From Eucalyptus grandis (Eukaryota > Streptophyta > Magnoliopsida > Myrtales > Myrtaceae): 64,000 nucleotides of DNA. Shown piece by piece: positions 33,231 through 46,306 of the stretch. The notes beneath the pieces were generated by a model. The model was not told the DNA's origin. It was given only the letters and a program-made list of their open reading frames with translations, and ran no database searches. Position numbers and translations under genes: made by a program. The stretch spans positions 39,750,196-39,814,195 of the forward strand of contig NC_052618.1 of the NCBI RefSeq assembly GCF_016545825.1. Reading direction: 5' to 3'. Each line of letters starts with the position of its first letter. Within the stretch, counting starts at the first letter, position 1.

Positions 33231-34429
33231 CGTAGTTTTTTCTTTTAATTCAAATATTAAAAAATATTTTAAAATCCAATTTATTAAAAAACATTATAAA
33301 AATTATTTATGTTAGTGATGGTCATGCCATGTATGACAGTCTTAAAATACTCAACACGTAAAAGTAGCGAAACCTTGGGTGAAAATAGTACTTGGCGTGG
33401 ATTTCTTTGGAGGATGGATTTATAAGAATTCACTTTAATGATTTTCAACTAAAATATACCAAATGGACTTAATTGGCAAAATATCAAATGATTTAAGATT
33501 AAATTGATTAAGTTAAAATATCTAGGACTGAATTAGTATATAACACGATTTATTTATGATTTTTTTATATTATGATCCGGGTGGACGGTTTTTACCTTGG
33601 AACTGAGAACCGCCCACTAAGAATCGATTTCGAAAAATTAGAACCAAGACTTGCCCATTAGTTCCATGGATCCACCCGGGAACCGAACTGCCAGTCCGGT
33701 CCAGTTCCTAGGTGGGTCCATGGAACCGGTCTCCAATCCCTACAAAGCTCATTTGGCTTTATTCGGATTGAATTGCGAGCCATTATTTTGATTAAAAATT
33801 GAAAACTATAAGGTAAAATGATAGATAATACTCATCAGCTAAAAACTTAATTTATTCGAAGGTCATGATGTGGTTCTCTTAAAGTTTTTCAACACCAAAA
33901 ATGAGTGAAGAATTAGACTCCACGTTAAAATTCCTAACCTCACAAAAGTTAAAACATTAATCGCTTAACTCATCATTTTCAACGTCAACATAATTTAATC
34001 ATGGGATGGTTAAAGAAAGACCTAATTATACTCCTAAAATGAGCCATTGGCTTTTACGGATATCTCCAATCGGTTCTCTCCTTCATCTATGTTTGTTTAT
34101 TTTAATTTGGTTGAATGATAAAGAAAAGTAAGGGTTAATCCTATCATACACTTAAGAGAAAAAAATTAGTCAATAATGCTCAATCACTACAAATATACAT
34201 TATACGTACATATATATTTGATCGAAAAATTACAAAATAGTTAAAAATTACAAAATAGTTAAGTAATTGAAATAGAATTTCTTTTTTTCTGAATATGTAT
34301 ACTAGTCCGATCCAGGTGAGTGGGAGGGCAGTTCCACGCCTAGAACTAGGAACCGAACCCAACCGGAACCGGCGTTCTGGGAAGTCCAGGTGATTCCCGG
34401 TTCTTTTGCACACCCCCATTTGAGGCAAT
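33231..34429. other. Intergenic DNA, possible non-autonomous hAT-like element
   Basis: No gene seen. Two CCGG-rich segments, 33574-33730 and 34315-34429, are partly inverted with respect to each other. The right one ends GGTTCTTTTGCACACCCCC, which on the other strand resembles hAT-type ends (GGGGGTGTGCAAA). The right edge truncates the LINE ORF2 that follows. Confidence 0.35.
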
Positions 34430-37400
34430 AGCCTAATATTGATTTGAGGGTGAGACCAAATGACCTGAGTCCATGGACAAAATAGAAATAGATGTTCGAG
34501 GGTTTCTGGCGTTTGTTGATGGCAGAGATTACAAACTGGATCTATGGTAATGTGTCTTTGAAATATGTTAGCTTTTGTTGATAGTGCATTGTGGCATAAA
34601 GACCATAGGAAGGTAAGAATTTTTGGGGTAGTTTTCATTGTCCAAATTCTTCGCCATAATAGCCTGGGGTTCTGATATGATGTCGAGGCCTTGTTGCAGT
34701 TCTGATTGTTAGCTGTATTTGTAAGAGCATGGTAACCACTTTTCATAGTGTATTGGCCATGTTTTGTTTCAATCCAAATTAGTTTATCAATGGCATAGAG
34801 GGGTCTTACTGGAATGGTAAGGATATCTGCTATGACTCGATCATCAAAAAGTTGGTGGAGAAGGGGAACATTCCAGGTGTTTTGGACTAGATCAAAGAGA
34901 TCAACCACCAACTTAGGTTCTTCTCTAGCAGCAGGCCCACCTAGTATCCCTGTAGGTAACCATCTATCTTCATGGATGCCAATCATGTTCCCATCTCCAA
35001 CTGACCATCTAATATTAGGTAAAATTGAATCCCTCCCAAGCAGTAGACTCTACTAACCCCAGGATGGTCGAGTTCCTCTATCCGCAAACCGAAAGTCCTT
35101 TGAATGAAAATAAAGGCCTTTGAAGAGTTTACTCCATAGACATAGAGGTTGTTGGAGTAAACGCCAGGCCTGTTTCCCAAGCATGGCTTTGTTAAAATCT
35201 GTGAGATCACAAAAACCTAGGCCACCATTGTCCTTACTGCTTTTAAGTACTTCCCATTTCTGCCAATGAATTTTTGATTTGCGACTATCATTCTGCCACC
35301 AGAACCTAGCAATTCTCTATTCAATGGATTTGTAAAGGGACACGGAAAGTTTAAATATAGACATGGCATACTATGGGATCACCTGTACAACAATCTTAAG
35401 TAGGATCTCCTTACCACCCTTAGAAATTAAATTTTCTTTCCATCCTTCCAATTTAGCATTCACTCTCCCCAATATCTAGGAAAACATCTCTCATTTTGAA
35501 CGCCCTCAATCTGATGGTATTCTCAAATACTTACCAAGTCTGTTGAAGCACTAGTATTCTAAACTCCCTCGCCGAATTTTCTTGTAGTCTAAAAAGAGCA
35601 ATTTTTACTAAGAAAAATTTCACACTTATTTTGATTAACAACATGTCCCGTAGCTAAACAGTATTGATTCAAGATATTGGCGAGATTCTGACATTCCTGA
35701 ATTTCACAATCTAAGAAGAAAATTGCATCATCAGCAAAAAAATAGATATGAGAGGATAGGACACCACCTGTTCAGCTTGATACCCTTAATGTGTCACATG
35801 TTAACAGCTTGGTTAATGAGATTTGATAAGACATTCGCTAGCAAGATGAATATATATGGAGAGAGAGGAACGCCCTGTCGAAGGCCCCATGTTGGATGGA
35901 AATAATGTAACTGTTTGCCATTGAATTTAACACTGAAGGATGTTGTCGTTATACATTGCATCACCCACTGTACCCATGTAGAATGGAATCCCAATTTGAG
36001 TAGATAATCTTGAAGGAAATCTCATTCCACCCTGTCATATGCCTTTTGCATGTCCATCTTAAGGATTGCTTGGAAATTTCGCTTCCATTTCCTAATTTTA
36101 AGCTTCTGAAGTACCTCTTGAATTACTAAAATATTATCTTGAATTTGGTGACCACTCTCAAATGCACACTGTTCCATAGAAATCAGATCAAGTAGCTAAG
36201 GTTTCAAATGATTGGCAATTACCTTAGAAATAATTTTATATGCATAATTGCATAGGCTGATTAGGCGGTACTAATCTAGTCATTCTGGGTGTGGTATTTT
36301 AGGGATCAAAGAAATAATGGTCCTATTAAGAGTGGTAGGCATCACCCTTGATATAAAGAAATCTTGCACCGATAGAAAAAGATCATCCTATATGATATCC
36401 TAGTGGGCCTGATAAAAGAGTTCATTCAAATCATCTGGGCCTGGAGCTTTTGTAGTCCCCAATTGGAAGGTTGCCTGGTGAACCTCCTCACGAGTGACCA
36501 TAGTTGTTAATAGGTTATTCATCTATGTTGTGACAATGTGTGGGTATTGATATAGTATAGGTCCATAGTCTTGATGACCCACCATTGTATATAATCTTCG
36601 AAAAAAAGGCGGATGTCATCTCCTTTAAAGTTTGAGGGTCGCGCACCCACCTTTGATTGTCGTCCTGCAGTATACTGATTATGTTCCTTTGCCGCCTTTG
36701 AATGGTAGTCACATGGAAAAAATTTGTATTCTTATCCCCCCATCTCAACCAATTAATCTCGAAGCGCATCGCCCAATATTGTTCTTCGTGTTGCCATAAC
36801 TGTTGGATTTCCTTTTTTAGTTTAGTTGCTGTCAGTTTATCATAGTTGCTATGTGGTTGGTTGATGTGATTCTGAAGTTGTTGTTGCAAAGCTGTTACTT
36901 TAAGATGGCCATTTGAAAGCTTTAAGCGACTCCACTCAGCTAAAGCAATAGAAACAGCTCGTAATTTAAGCAAAATATCATAATCTTGTACCTGTTCTGA
37001 ATTCTAGGACTTGGCAATGATCTCACGGCACTTGTGGTCTTGGGTCCAAAAGGCTTCAAAAATAAAAGGTTTGTGTCGTTTACCAGATGTTGATGTAGTA
37101 TTTAGTAATAAGGGACTGTGGTCAGAACCCAAAGTAGGTAATGCATAAACTTCAACTTCAAGAAACATGAGGTGCCATTCCAAAGTACACAACATCTTAT
37201 CCAATCGTTCCTTCACAAAGTCATCCCCGTCACGATTGTTCATTCATGTAAAAGCACATCCCTTACTATCTATTTCCATGAGGGAGCAGTCATTTAAGAT
37301 TGCTCAAAAAGAAAGTAGTCGATGAGGATTTGCTAATCTCTTTCCCACCTTTTCCCACTGATAGATGATTTCATTAAAACCGCCAGCACAAACACATGGT

Positions 37401-37792
37401 AAAGTATTGGAGTAGCTGATTTGTCTTAGCTCATCCCATAAGAGTTGGCGTTGTTGATAAACTGCAGATGCATGAATGCAAGTAATACGCATAGTTCTAC
37501 CGTCCATCACATACGTGCATATCATATCAAAAAATTCCAAAGTAGACCGAGCCACACTTAAGGAGATCTGGTCATTCCAAAGAACTACCATTCCTCTAGC
37601 CAAGCCAACAAGGTTACTCACATGATAACTAGGAAAATGTAAACTACATTGAAGTCGTTGAATCACAACCTCTTGATTCTTAGTTTCCATCAAGAATACA
37701 ATGTTGGGCTTTTCCTTGACCACTAGGGCCTTAAGAGCTTGAACTGTTAAGGGATTACCCAAATCCTGACAGTTCCAGCTGAGTAACTTCAT
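34430..37792 (-). pseudogene. LINE ORF2: endonuclease, reverse transcriptase, zinc tail (broken)
   Basis: The order on the minus strand is that of a plant L1-type LINE. Endonuclease starts at Met 37792 with MKLLSWNCQDLGNP and shows FLMETKN. The reverse transcriptase covers about 36500-35000: INWLRWGDKNTNFFH at 36760-36720, LRQGVPLSPYIFIL at 35890-35850, and the catalytic FADD motif (FFADDAIFFLDCEI) near 35740-35710. The zf-RVT tail at 34600-34500 reads DPVCNLCHQQTPETLEHLF. The protein is broken by several stops and frameshifts, and the last residues run into foreign DNA at 34430, so the 3' end, poly(A) and target duplication are missing. Inactive. Confidence 0.88.
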
Positions 37793-38251
37793 TTGTGAGT
37801 GGGTGGCTATTAAGGGCCAGCCACCATAGTCCACTATCCTGCCTCCTCTATTGCGAAGATTGGTGTATCTAGTAAATGTGCTTCATCTAGGTTCTCTTAT
37901 ACTAAATTCGTCATCTCATAGGGATTATACCGTTTAAGTTTTTTGGTAGCACCTACTTTAGGAGTGAGTCTTGTACTTTTCAGCTTCTTGGGTTGTGGTG
38001 AATCCATTGTTTCGGTCTGAATCCCCTTCATTTTTGTTGTTGCAAGTATCAGCGCAATGGTGATAGAGGTCCCCTGCAGTATTCCATCTTGATGACGTTG
38101 CAAATTTGGTGCTACAGAGATAGTACATGATTGGTATTACCGGTTGCTTCAGGGGTGCTGCTTCAACATTAGCACTAGGAGGCAGTAAAGGAACAAGATG
38201 GGTTGAAGAGGGAGTTTCAGGTACAATTTCATCGATTTGCTCTGTTTTTTC

Positions 38252-39025
38252 CTACGGTTCATAAAAGGTCCGCCAATAAGGGCTGTGTTCCTTGACCTCC
38301 GCACGTAACCATTGGCCATAAGCCATCTTGTCTTTGCCTTCTAGTTTTGCCTCTTCAAAAGGAAAGTCCTTACAATACATTACATAATGTCCTAGCTTAG
38401 CACAATAATAGCAAAAGTGGGATAGCCGTTCATAGCAAAAGTCTAGCCATAGGGTTTTCCTATCAATACGGATCAATTGGCCTGTCTTTAGCAGTTCTTG
38501 TAAATTGACTTCGACCCTCGCTCTCCCTGCTCTAAGTGTTGTGCCCTCTTTTGTATCTACTTTCATTTCTAGTGCTCTACCAACATGTTTAATTGCTTTG
38601 CTGATCATGTACTCAGTACACCATTCCAAAGGAAGGCCGAAGACTTGAACCTAGAAAGCGCAACTAGAAAAGTCATAAGAGTGCTTGAAGATGACCAAAT
38701 GACTAGAGAAAAGCCAAGGCCCACCATCCAGGACTCGTTGTTTTTCTCCATCAGACTGAAATTTCGCAACATACAGGCCCGCCTCTCTTTGAGATATCTC
38801 AACTTGGTTAGTTCGCCAGGCTCGCTTCAAGATACTTTGAAAAGCTTGGAAATTAATAGAAGGATTAGATAGTATTTTACCTACTAGCGTTAATCTGCAT
38901 TCCTCTAGTTTTTCAGGAGGCGGCTCATCATCTCAAACCTCAATTTCTTGCTCAAAGCAAAGATGACCCAACCTGTTACAGAGGGCAGCGAGTCGTGAAG
39001 ATTCCTCCTGGTCGTCGAGGTCCAT
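38252..39025 (-). pseudogene. LINE ORF1: DUF4283 and CCHC protein, two stops
   Basis: This is the nucleic-acid binding ORF1 of the same LINE, upstream of ORF2. Its start ATG at 39025 reads MDLDDQEESSRLAALC. The DUF4283 domain follows, with LDGGPWLFSSHLVIFKHSY and VQVFGLPLEWC. The zinc knuckle near 38440-38350 reads FCYYCAKLGHYVMYC, fitting CX2CX4HX4C. Two in-frame stops interrupt it: TGA after EQEIEV (about 38935) and TAG after SSCAF (about 38650), the latter where the family has tryptophan. The pair ORF1 then ORF2 is normal for plant L1 elements. Confidence 0.85.
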
Positions 39026-39760
39026 GTGGTCAGACAACAAAGCAACTTAAAGTATGGTAGTACATGTAGAGTAGGTACCAAGCTGTGAAGCCAAGGGCAT
39101 CCGAAACAAAAGGATGTGATTAGCGAGAGGAAGCTCGAAACTGGACAATTGAAGCCATGCAGTAGCCGAATTTGGTAAATAATGAAAGTACGGAACCGCC
39201 AAATTAGTTGGAATTGGAAGCAAAGATGTGCGAAATAGGATCAAGACAAAGATGGGGGAAATGGAGTAACATGGGAGTGGAAATAGTGACGGAGCCCCTT
39301 ACAAATTCAGGGGAAATCATGGGAATTGAACACCAGTAATAAACATAGCGAGAGGGGATGGATTGGGAAGACAGAGTAAGCAAGAATATAATGGACAGGA
39401 AGAAGATGGGATGTCATCGGGGATGTTAGGGTTTGAAAGCTAAACTACCATTGAGGTAGAGGAAACTCTGCATTTCGAGAGAGTTTTTCGACAGCTAGAT
39501 CGCTTCACAGGACATTAAAATGCATCTCTTGTGGCAGGCGAACAGTTTGAAACTGGGAAAGAGGATAGGATTAGGGTGCGTCGGAAATAAAATTAAATAA
39601 ATAATGACCAAACAGTCCAACGATCATTGGGCTGAAAATCACCGATCCTAATTTTATGGAACTGTAGATCGGATAGACACTCTGGGAACCGCCCAGAGCC
39701 AGATAGTTCGGCCCAATCAGGTCAACATTGCCATCAAAGTTCTCGAAAGAGAAGAGGTAT
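39026..39760. other. Probable LINE 5' region, then nothing recognised
   Basis: 39026-39550 is upstream of LINE ORF1 on its strand and is probably its 5' untranslated region. I see no further feature to 39760. Confidence 0.4.
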
Positions 39761-42440
39761 GTCTTCCTTAAATTTCTCTTTTCCTTGTTTGGCTAAATTC
39801 GTGGAGACTACTTCTCATTTTCTCTATTTTTTTTTTCTTTGGTTTACGAAGCTACAATATTTCATGCAGAGTTCTGAAATCTCCCCTTTTTGCTCGCGCA
39901 TTTCCATTTTTCTCGTTGCAGATTAATGAATTCTTTCAAAAACTTTTTCTTTTTTCGTTTTTCAATTTGGTGGGGATATGTGTTGCAGTTGGTTCTCTTA
40001 CGAGGGAAGAAGAGGACTAATGCGACCCTTCTTGTGTTTTTAGCTGCGATTGTTTACTTCATTATGGGCTTATACGGGTTCTAGAAGAACTACGGATTTT
40101 ACTAGGGACCATGGAGACTTCATAAGTGCAGGGTCGGTGAAAAAGTTCATCATTTAAGAGTTATCTATGCTCATAAGGAGGTCTTGGAGCAAAATTGCCG
40201 CAATCGGCAACAAAGATCGAGATAATCTCGGGCGGAATACTCCTTATACGGATGGGCCAAGTTGCTCACTGAATGGTCTTGTGCATGGATGATGTGGCAC
40301 AACTGGTGTGTGCAATATTTTCTTCCCCGACAAGGTTGACGTGGAGCATAGTCGTTGGCTTGACCATCCGGAGCATGAGCATCTTTGACCGAAAAGGAGG
40401 AGAAAAGAGAGACGCCAAAAAAAAAAAAAAAAAAAAAAACTCACAAGGAAAAGGTTACAAAAAATACCAAATCATGCCTCGACAAATTAATTCAAAATTT
40501 TAGTTTATGTTATCGAAAATTTCAAATTTGTATTATGATACATCTATATTTGTCACGATCTATCAAATACCGCCACTAAAAATCCTACGTGGCTATTTTT
40601 TGGACCATAAAAGATAAACAGAGTTGACATGGCATTTACTGGGTATAAGTGATTTTTTAACCAAGATTATCCAAATGGAGCTTTGATTCAACTTAGGCGA
40701 GTGATTATGAATTTAATTTGCTCCAAATCCGAGGTTGCATGTGTTGTCTGGTGTTTTTCTTGCTCTATGAGTATGCCCTTATGAGAGTTTGTGCCCTTTT
40801 GGCTAGTTAAGACTCCTGTTTAGAGTTTTTGCTTCACGGCCAATGTTTTATAACCTTTCAAAATTGCATTTCTTAGCTTTACAAGTTGTGGTTCTTTATC
40901 TTACATGCTCATTGGAAGAAATGGATTATGTTTTGCATTATGAGAGTTTTCACATTTCCAATTTTTTTGGTACATCTAAATCTCGCGAGATGTCTATAAT
41001 TTGATCAGGATTATCCACCGACAGTATTTTTATAACTTCAAGGCAAATGTAGTAGTTGAAGGTACCATTGGGACCTTGGGACTAAGATACTTGTATGAAC
41101 TTGGTGCAAAGGCCATCGTACCTAGATTTAATGTGCTTATTCAATTTGCTTGCCATGATCAATTTGCCGAGTGCATTGTTTCTGTTGTGCTGCATATGCT
41201 TTTGGATGCCAGGGCATGGAGATTACAATAAGATTATGACCCAAGTTATGAAGGAGCAGACATCTTTGTCTTGGCTTTCTCTATAGTTAGTCGTGCTAGC
41301 TACGATTCTCATAGCTATCAATTTTACACCACATATTAGGGGAGTGTTTATGAGTTCACGCTGTTCCATTGACCAATCACATTGTTCAATTCGGTGTTAG
41401 TGTTGTGCATTGTTTTGTGCCAGAATCTGAATTGCTTGCTTGTATTGGACCAGTCGATGATTGCAGTTTTTTCAAATGGATTGATCATAAGCCCTCATCT
41501 CATGACAGGGATCGATTTGTGGATTGATCAATGAATAGAAAGGGTTGGAAAATAGAACTGAGTATGAAATGTCAGTTGGAGAAAGCCCACTTTCTCCAAA
41601 TGCAGCTAGAAGGAGTAAATGACAAAACAACAAAATACAAGCGGAAGCATCTCAACTGGAAGCAAAGGGAAAAATGTATATGAGGGGCATAGTGGCATTG
41701 ATCGGATTGATGTGCACAATGCTGGTGTTGAAGTTGGGGAAAAAAAAAAACACCACTTTCGTTGCCTTGGATTGGCAACAATGTTGGATTGGGGATGGTG
41801 GTGTTGTTTGTCTCTCTTTTTTGCTTCTATATAGCGTCGCTGAAGGGTAAATGCTAGGGAAAACCAATGTTATGATGCAAATATACTAAAACTGTGCTCC
41901 ACTATCTGGCAAATCTAAGTTTAACTATGGCTGATTGTATTACAAATTCCAAGTTCAACTGTGTACAATTATATTAGCAAATTGAGGTTCAACTGAGTTC
42001 CATTGTCTACAATGATAGATTTCTTATTCCATATAGTGCATATCTATTTTAAATTCCTTTGGTAATACTTTTATTTTTCCACTGTTGTCTATGTTTTGAT
42101 CTATTATTATCATGTCACACAAACTGAAAAGATAGAGGATTTAGGTTTTAAGCTTTTAATGACTTGTGGTCCTGATTGGAGAGGAGGGATTTGACTGGAG
42201 ATGAAAAAGAAAGAAACAGAACCACCCTCACTAGTTAAATGCTTCAAACAAGGTCTAAAAACCTCTCTTCATTTTAGCAACCAAGTTGGTGTATGGTTCA
42301 GAAAAAACAGAAGGGGACATTGCAACCAACTTAGATGATTATAATAGAGAAAAACCAAACGGACATTAGCAACTCGGTCGGTATACGATTCAGACAATAG
42401 GAAAAAGAGGAAATTACGACCCACTCTAATGATCACAGAA
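39761..42440. other. No gene I can name; possible short plus-strand exon
   Basis: At 39990-40084 a TGTTGCAG acceptor-like site precedes an open frame ending RTNATLLVFLAAIVYFIMGLYGF and a stop, a tail with one membrane segment; I do not recognise a family. An A run of 22 occurs at 40418-40439. 41001-41231 has an open frame of 76 codons with no recognisable domain. Nothing else is supported. Confidence 0.35.
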
Positions 42441-42449
42441 CATCCATTA

Positions 42450-42680
42450 GAGCCAACAGTGATCACAAGCATATGCCGTTGTTCCATTAGCCTTTGCAGA
42501 TAAATTCAGTAACTCTTGCTGCGAATCATCAGGAATACCAGCTGTAAATAGAGCAGTTCCGGATGGATTGAGTTTAAGTCCAGAAAGGGTCCTGGATAGG
42601 CCAAAAACAGAGAGCGCGGCCTCCAAAGAACATGCAGCAGCTTCCCAGGTCTGAACGATTTAATTAAGTCCACATCTATT
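42450..42680 (-). pseudogene. LINE reverse-transcriptase fragment
   Basis: On the minus strand the translation around 42640-42480 includes ALSVFGLSRTLSGLKLNPSG and ALFTAGIPDD. This is the plant LINE reverse-transcriptase region, downstream of the catalytic FADD motif, with FSxxSGLxxNxxKS. The segment is isolated and short and is not from the copy at 34430-39025, which lacks this wording. Confidence 0.6.
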
Positions 42681-43013
42681 GTAGCAGATCTCCATATGAT
42701 CTTATCAGCAATCTCTAAATTGGGATGGTTACTACAAAGTCTTCAACCGTACCACTATAAATCACATTTTCTTCGAACTTCAGAAAGCCATCTAAGTGGA
42801 GTCAAATTAAGAAATGGCGTTCCATCGGCAACAAAATAGCAAAAATCCATGTTTATATTCACTATATGATGGTAGAACTATCTTTAAGTGACAACAGGAG
42901 CAAGCTCAGGTGAATATACTTAATAAATAAGTATCAATTCATCAAAATCAATAAGCTATACACAAACTGCACAATAAACATCAAATCCTAAAAAACGGGA
43001 TGTGTTAATATCA

Positions 43014-45205
43014 GGAAAAATTGTTCAAAAAGTCATAAACCTATTACATTTTTGCCAATTCAGCTCTAAACATTTCAATTTTACTAATTCAGTTAGGGAT
43101 AAGTACACTAATAATGCCATAAGTTGTGTACGGCGCTCACTTTGGTGCCAAAAGTTTCCGCCAGATCACTTAAGTGCCAAATCGGAGGAAAACGATCACT
43201 TTGGTGCCACCGACGACAGATTTCGGCCAAAATGATTACGTGGCTTTTATATTTAAAAAAAAAAAAAAATTTGAGAAGCCTTTAAAACGACGTCGTTTTC
43301 CGTCTTCATTAAGAAAACGACGTCGTTTTGCTGTCCTACGTGGATAACCTCACAAAAACGACGCCGTTTTATTTATTTTATTTGGAGATTGAAATTAGGG
43401 TTTTTTTGTCCGCCATTGCTCATCCACCGTCGCTTGGCCGCCGTCCCTCAGCCACCGTTACTCAACCGCCGTCCCTCATCCACCGTCGCTCAACCGCCAT
43501 CCCTCGACCTCCATTGTAGTTGCTTGCCACAGCAAGACAAAAGAACAAAAAAAAAAAAAAAAAAACGAATAGAAAATCCCGAGAGAGAGGGAGGTGTCGA
43601 CGATGAGGGCGGAGGAGAGGATGGCGGGGCCGTGACCGCCGCCTTCATAGCAGCTGGCTTCGCCAACAACCTCCGTGGCATTCCAGATCTTCGCGGCTAC
43701 CATTAGTCGGATCGCTCATGCTTCTGGAGATTCTTCGAGGTCATGTTTCCTTTGCACCCAACGATATTTCTTGGGAAAAGGCGGTGGTGAGGCTAAGATT
43801 CGAGGATTTGAAAGGTTGATAAGGTGATTGAAAATGGGGGAAAACTCGCAAAGGCGAATGTATGGTTTCTTTTCTAGAAAATTACTGGTGTTGATGGTTC
43901 TTCTCAGCTGGTGGTGTTGATTCGGTGTTGTTGGTGTTGCTGGATCTGTTCGGGGGAAGAAGACGACACAAAACGGCGTCGTTTGGGGATTTAGGGTTTT
44001 GAATTTGGGAGAAAGACACAAAACTGCGTCGTTTTGGTGTTAGGATGCTAAAACGACGTCGTGTGATCCAATGGAAGTTCCGGCGAGCCACATCAGCGGT
44101 ATAAGAAATTAATAAATAAAAAAGGCCACGTCAGATTTCCGGCCGATCGAATCGGCGTTGGCACCAAAGTGAGCGTTTTCAAATTTTTGCACTTAAATGA
44201 TCCAACGGAAACTTTTGGCACCAAAGTGAGCGCCGTACACAACTTATGACACCATTAATGTACTTATCCCAATTCAGTTATAAACATTTTCACTTCTTAT
44301 TAATTGAGTCCATCTAGTTAATTTTTAACTGGAAATTACTAACATGGGCACCAGCGGTACCACGTAGAATTGCTAGTGCTGACATTGACAAATTTTAATA
44401 ATTTTTATTATTCTTTATTATTTTTTCTCTTTTTCTTCCTTTTCTTTTTTCTTTTTCTTCCTTTGGCCGATGGCCGGAGGTTGGCCACTGGTTATGCCAG
44501 GCTGACTAGCCTCACCTGCCACAAGCAAGGCACAACCAAGCGAGGGCGAGCCCCGATGAGGGTTGGCCTTGCCCCGTCAAGGCTCGGCGAGGGTTGGCCT
44601 CACCTTGCCCAAGCTAGGCAAGGCCAATCCTCGCCTAGACCAAGCGATGCCGACCATCGCCAAGTCCAAGGTGGCCTCGTCGGGCGTCAGCCAGGCAAGG
44701 CCACCCTTGCTTAGGCGACGGTCGGCCTCACTAGATCTAGCTTGGGCGACAATCGACATCGCTTGGCCAAGGAAGGCCACCTTGGCGTGGGTGACAGCCA
44801 GCATCGTCTAACAAGGGCCTGGGCAAGGCGAGGCCAACCCTTGTCAGGCCTCGTCAAGGCTCACCCTCGCTCGGCCGCACGTCACCTGTGGTAGGCGAGA
44901 GCAGTCAACCCGGCATGGCCGGTGGCCGATGGCCGAGGGATTAAGAAATAAAAAAGAAAAGGAAGAAAAAAGAGGAAAAAAATCAGAAAAAAAAATATTA
45001 AAATATTATTAAAAATTGTCTATGTTGGTACAAGCAATCCGACGTAGTACCGCCGACATCTACTTTAACAATTTTTGGCTACAATTAACCGAATGAACTC
45101 AATTGATAATAAGTGAAAATGTTTATGAATGAATTGGCAAAATTGAAAGATTTATGATTGAATTGACAAAAATATAATAGGTTTAGGACTTTTAGATAAT
45201 TTTCC
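43014..45205. mobile_element. MULE-like TIR element, 11-bp target duplication
   Basis: Long terminal inverted repeats of more than 100 bp: the left starts GGAAAAATTGTTCAAAAAGT and the right, read inverted, starts GGAAAATTATCTAAAAGTCC. TGTTAATATCA flanks both sides (43003-43013 and 45206-45216). The left inverted repeat is interrupted by a second element at 43096. The centre (44470-44930) is GC-rich with repeated GGCGAGGGTTGGCC and GGCAAGGCC words. There is no transposase, so it is non-autonomous. Long TIRs and target duplications near 9-11 bp fit Mutator-like elements. Confidence 0.8.
43096..44270. mobile_element. Second MULE-like element nested in the first
   Basis: Near-perfect terminal inverted repeats of about 65 bp: GGGATAAGTACACTAATAAT on the left against GGGATAAGTACATTAATGGT on the right read inverted, both continuing to GTGTACGGCGCTCACTTTGG. 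AATTCAGTTA flanks both ends (43086-43095, 44271-44280). It contains several copies of the palindrome AAACGACGTCGTTT (near 43287, 43318 and 44050; single-base variants near 43360, 43975 and 44025). Short GC-rich frames inside are not recognisable genes. Non-autonomous. Confidence 0.88.
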
Positions 45206-45216
45206 TGTTAATATCA

Positions 45217-46303
45217 CATAGAACATTTCATTTCAAAAACAGTCGAATGAATAGGGATCACATTCAAATGTTCATTCAAAACCTTTGTTTGCTTAGCTGC
45301 ACTCCTCTTACTTAAACCATGAGACATTAGGAACTAAAAAGTCCTCTTTTATTTTTATTTTTGTTGCCCACGTCTTGACAGTTTACAGTTTATACCACGA
45401 GGACAAGGCCAAAAGATGCTGCAAATCAGCTCAAAAGTTCTACTCTCGAAACAGTCACCAAATGAATCGGGAAAGAGAAGGGGCGGAATTTAGAATCATA
45501 TGGTAGCCTAACAAGGAAATCAAGGTACACCCACGTCAATAAAAAAAAAAAAAAAAATACCCAAAGATAATTGGTGATTCGAGAACGCCGAGAATATGAT
45601 GGCTTTAAATAATCGAATCGAGCTCCTTCCTATGAAGCAATCCAAGGTTTCGAGAAATCAAGGAAGAACCTTAAACGCCAAATCATAAATCGTGGCATAG
45701 AGAGTTCAGCCACGAGTCAAGCAGGAAGTGAGAGATTTTAGCCATGAATTGAGCTACTTCCCGTGGAGCAATCAATATTTTGTCTTGTCATAGTGGACCA
45801 ACCGAGAGAAATGGAAAGCAACCAACTTCTAGGAAGAACCCTAAACCCCAAAACAAGAGAGATGAAGACAACACCATTAATATCCAAGGGAAACAGTTCC
45901 TCTTTCACTTATTCCACATGGGCACTGTGGTAGTACCGTTTGCATTTCATCGTCCACAGCCGCAATCTAAAATTTTTAATGGTATTTGTTGACATTAGAC
46001 AAACGGATACGAATTTAGGACATTGCTATAATTTATGATCTTTGGTAGCTTTTTCCTAAAACTTAAAACCAGCGACAGAGAGAGAATATCTCTGCAAAGA
46101 TCAACACGGCCAACTTAGACTCCAACCTTACCTCTCAACCCTCACACTGGCAACTCCATCCGTTAAACTCGAAAACAACCCACATATTGAAAAACACAAA
46201 AAAACCAAAACAACCAACCAACATTCCAGATAAATAATGTCTAAATTTATTTTGACATCGTTATTATACGTTGACTTCCTTTAACCTCTCCGTCCCTAGC
46301 CTT
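45217..46303. other. No feature seen
   Basis: AT-rich intergenic DNA with an A run at 45540-45557. No coding region, repeat or RNA gene recognised. Confidence 0.5.
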
Positions 46304-46306
46304 TAA

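Noticed and set aside
44370..44811. Overlapping GC-rich frames of 75-114 codons as captured genes in the outer MULE
   Set aside because: The sequence is a degenerate repeat of GGCGAGG and GGCAAGG words, which leaves all frames open; no gene similarity is recognisable.
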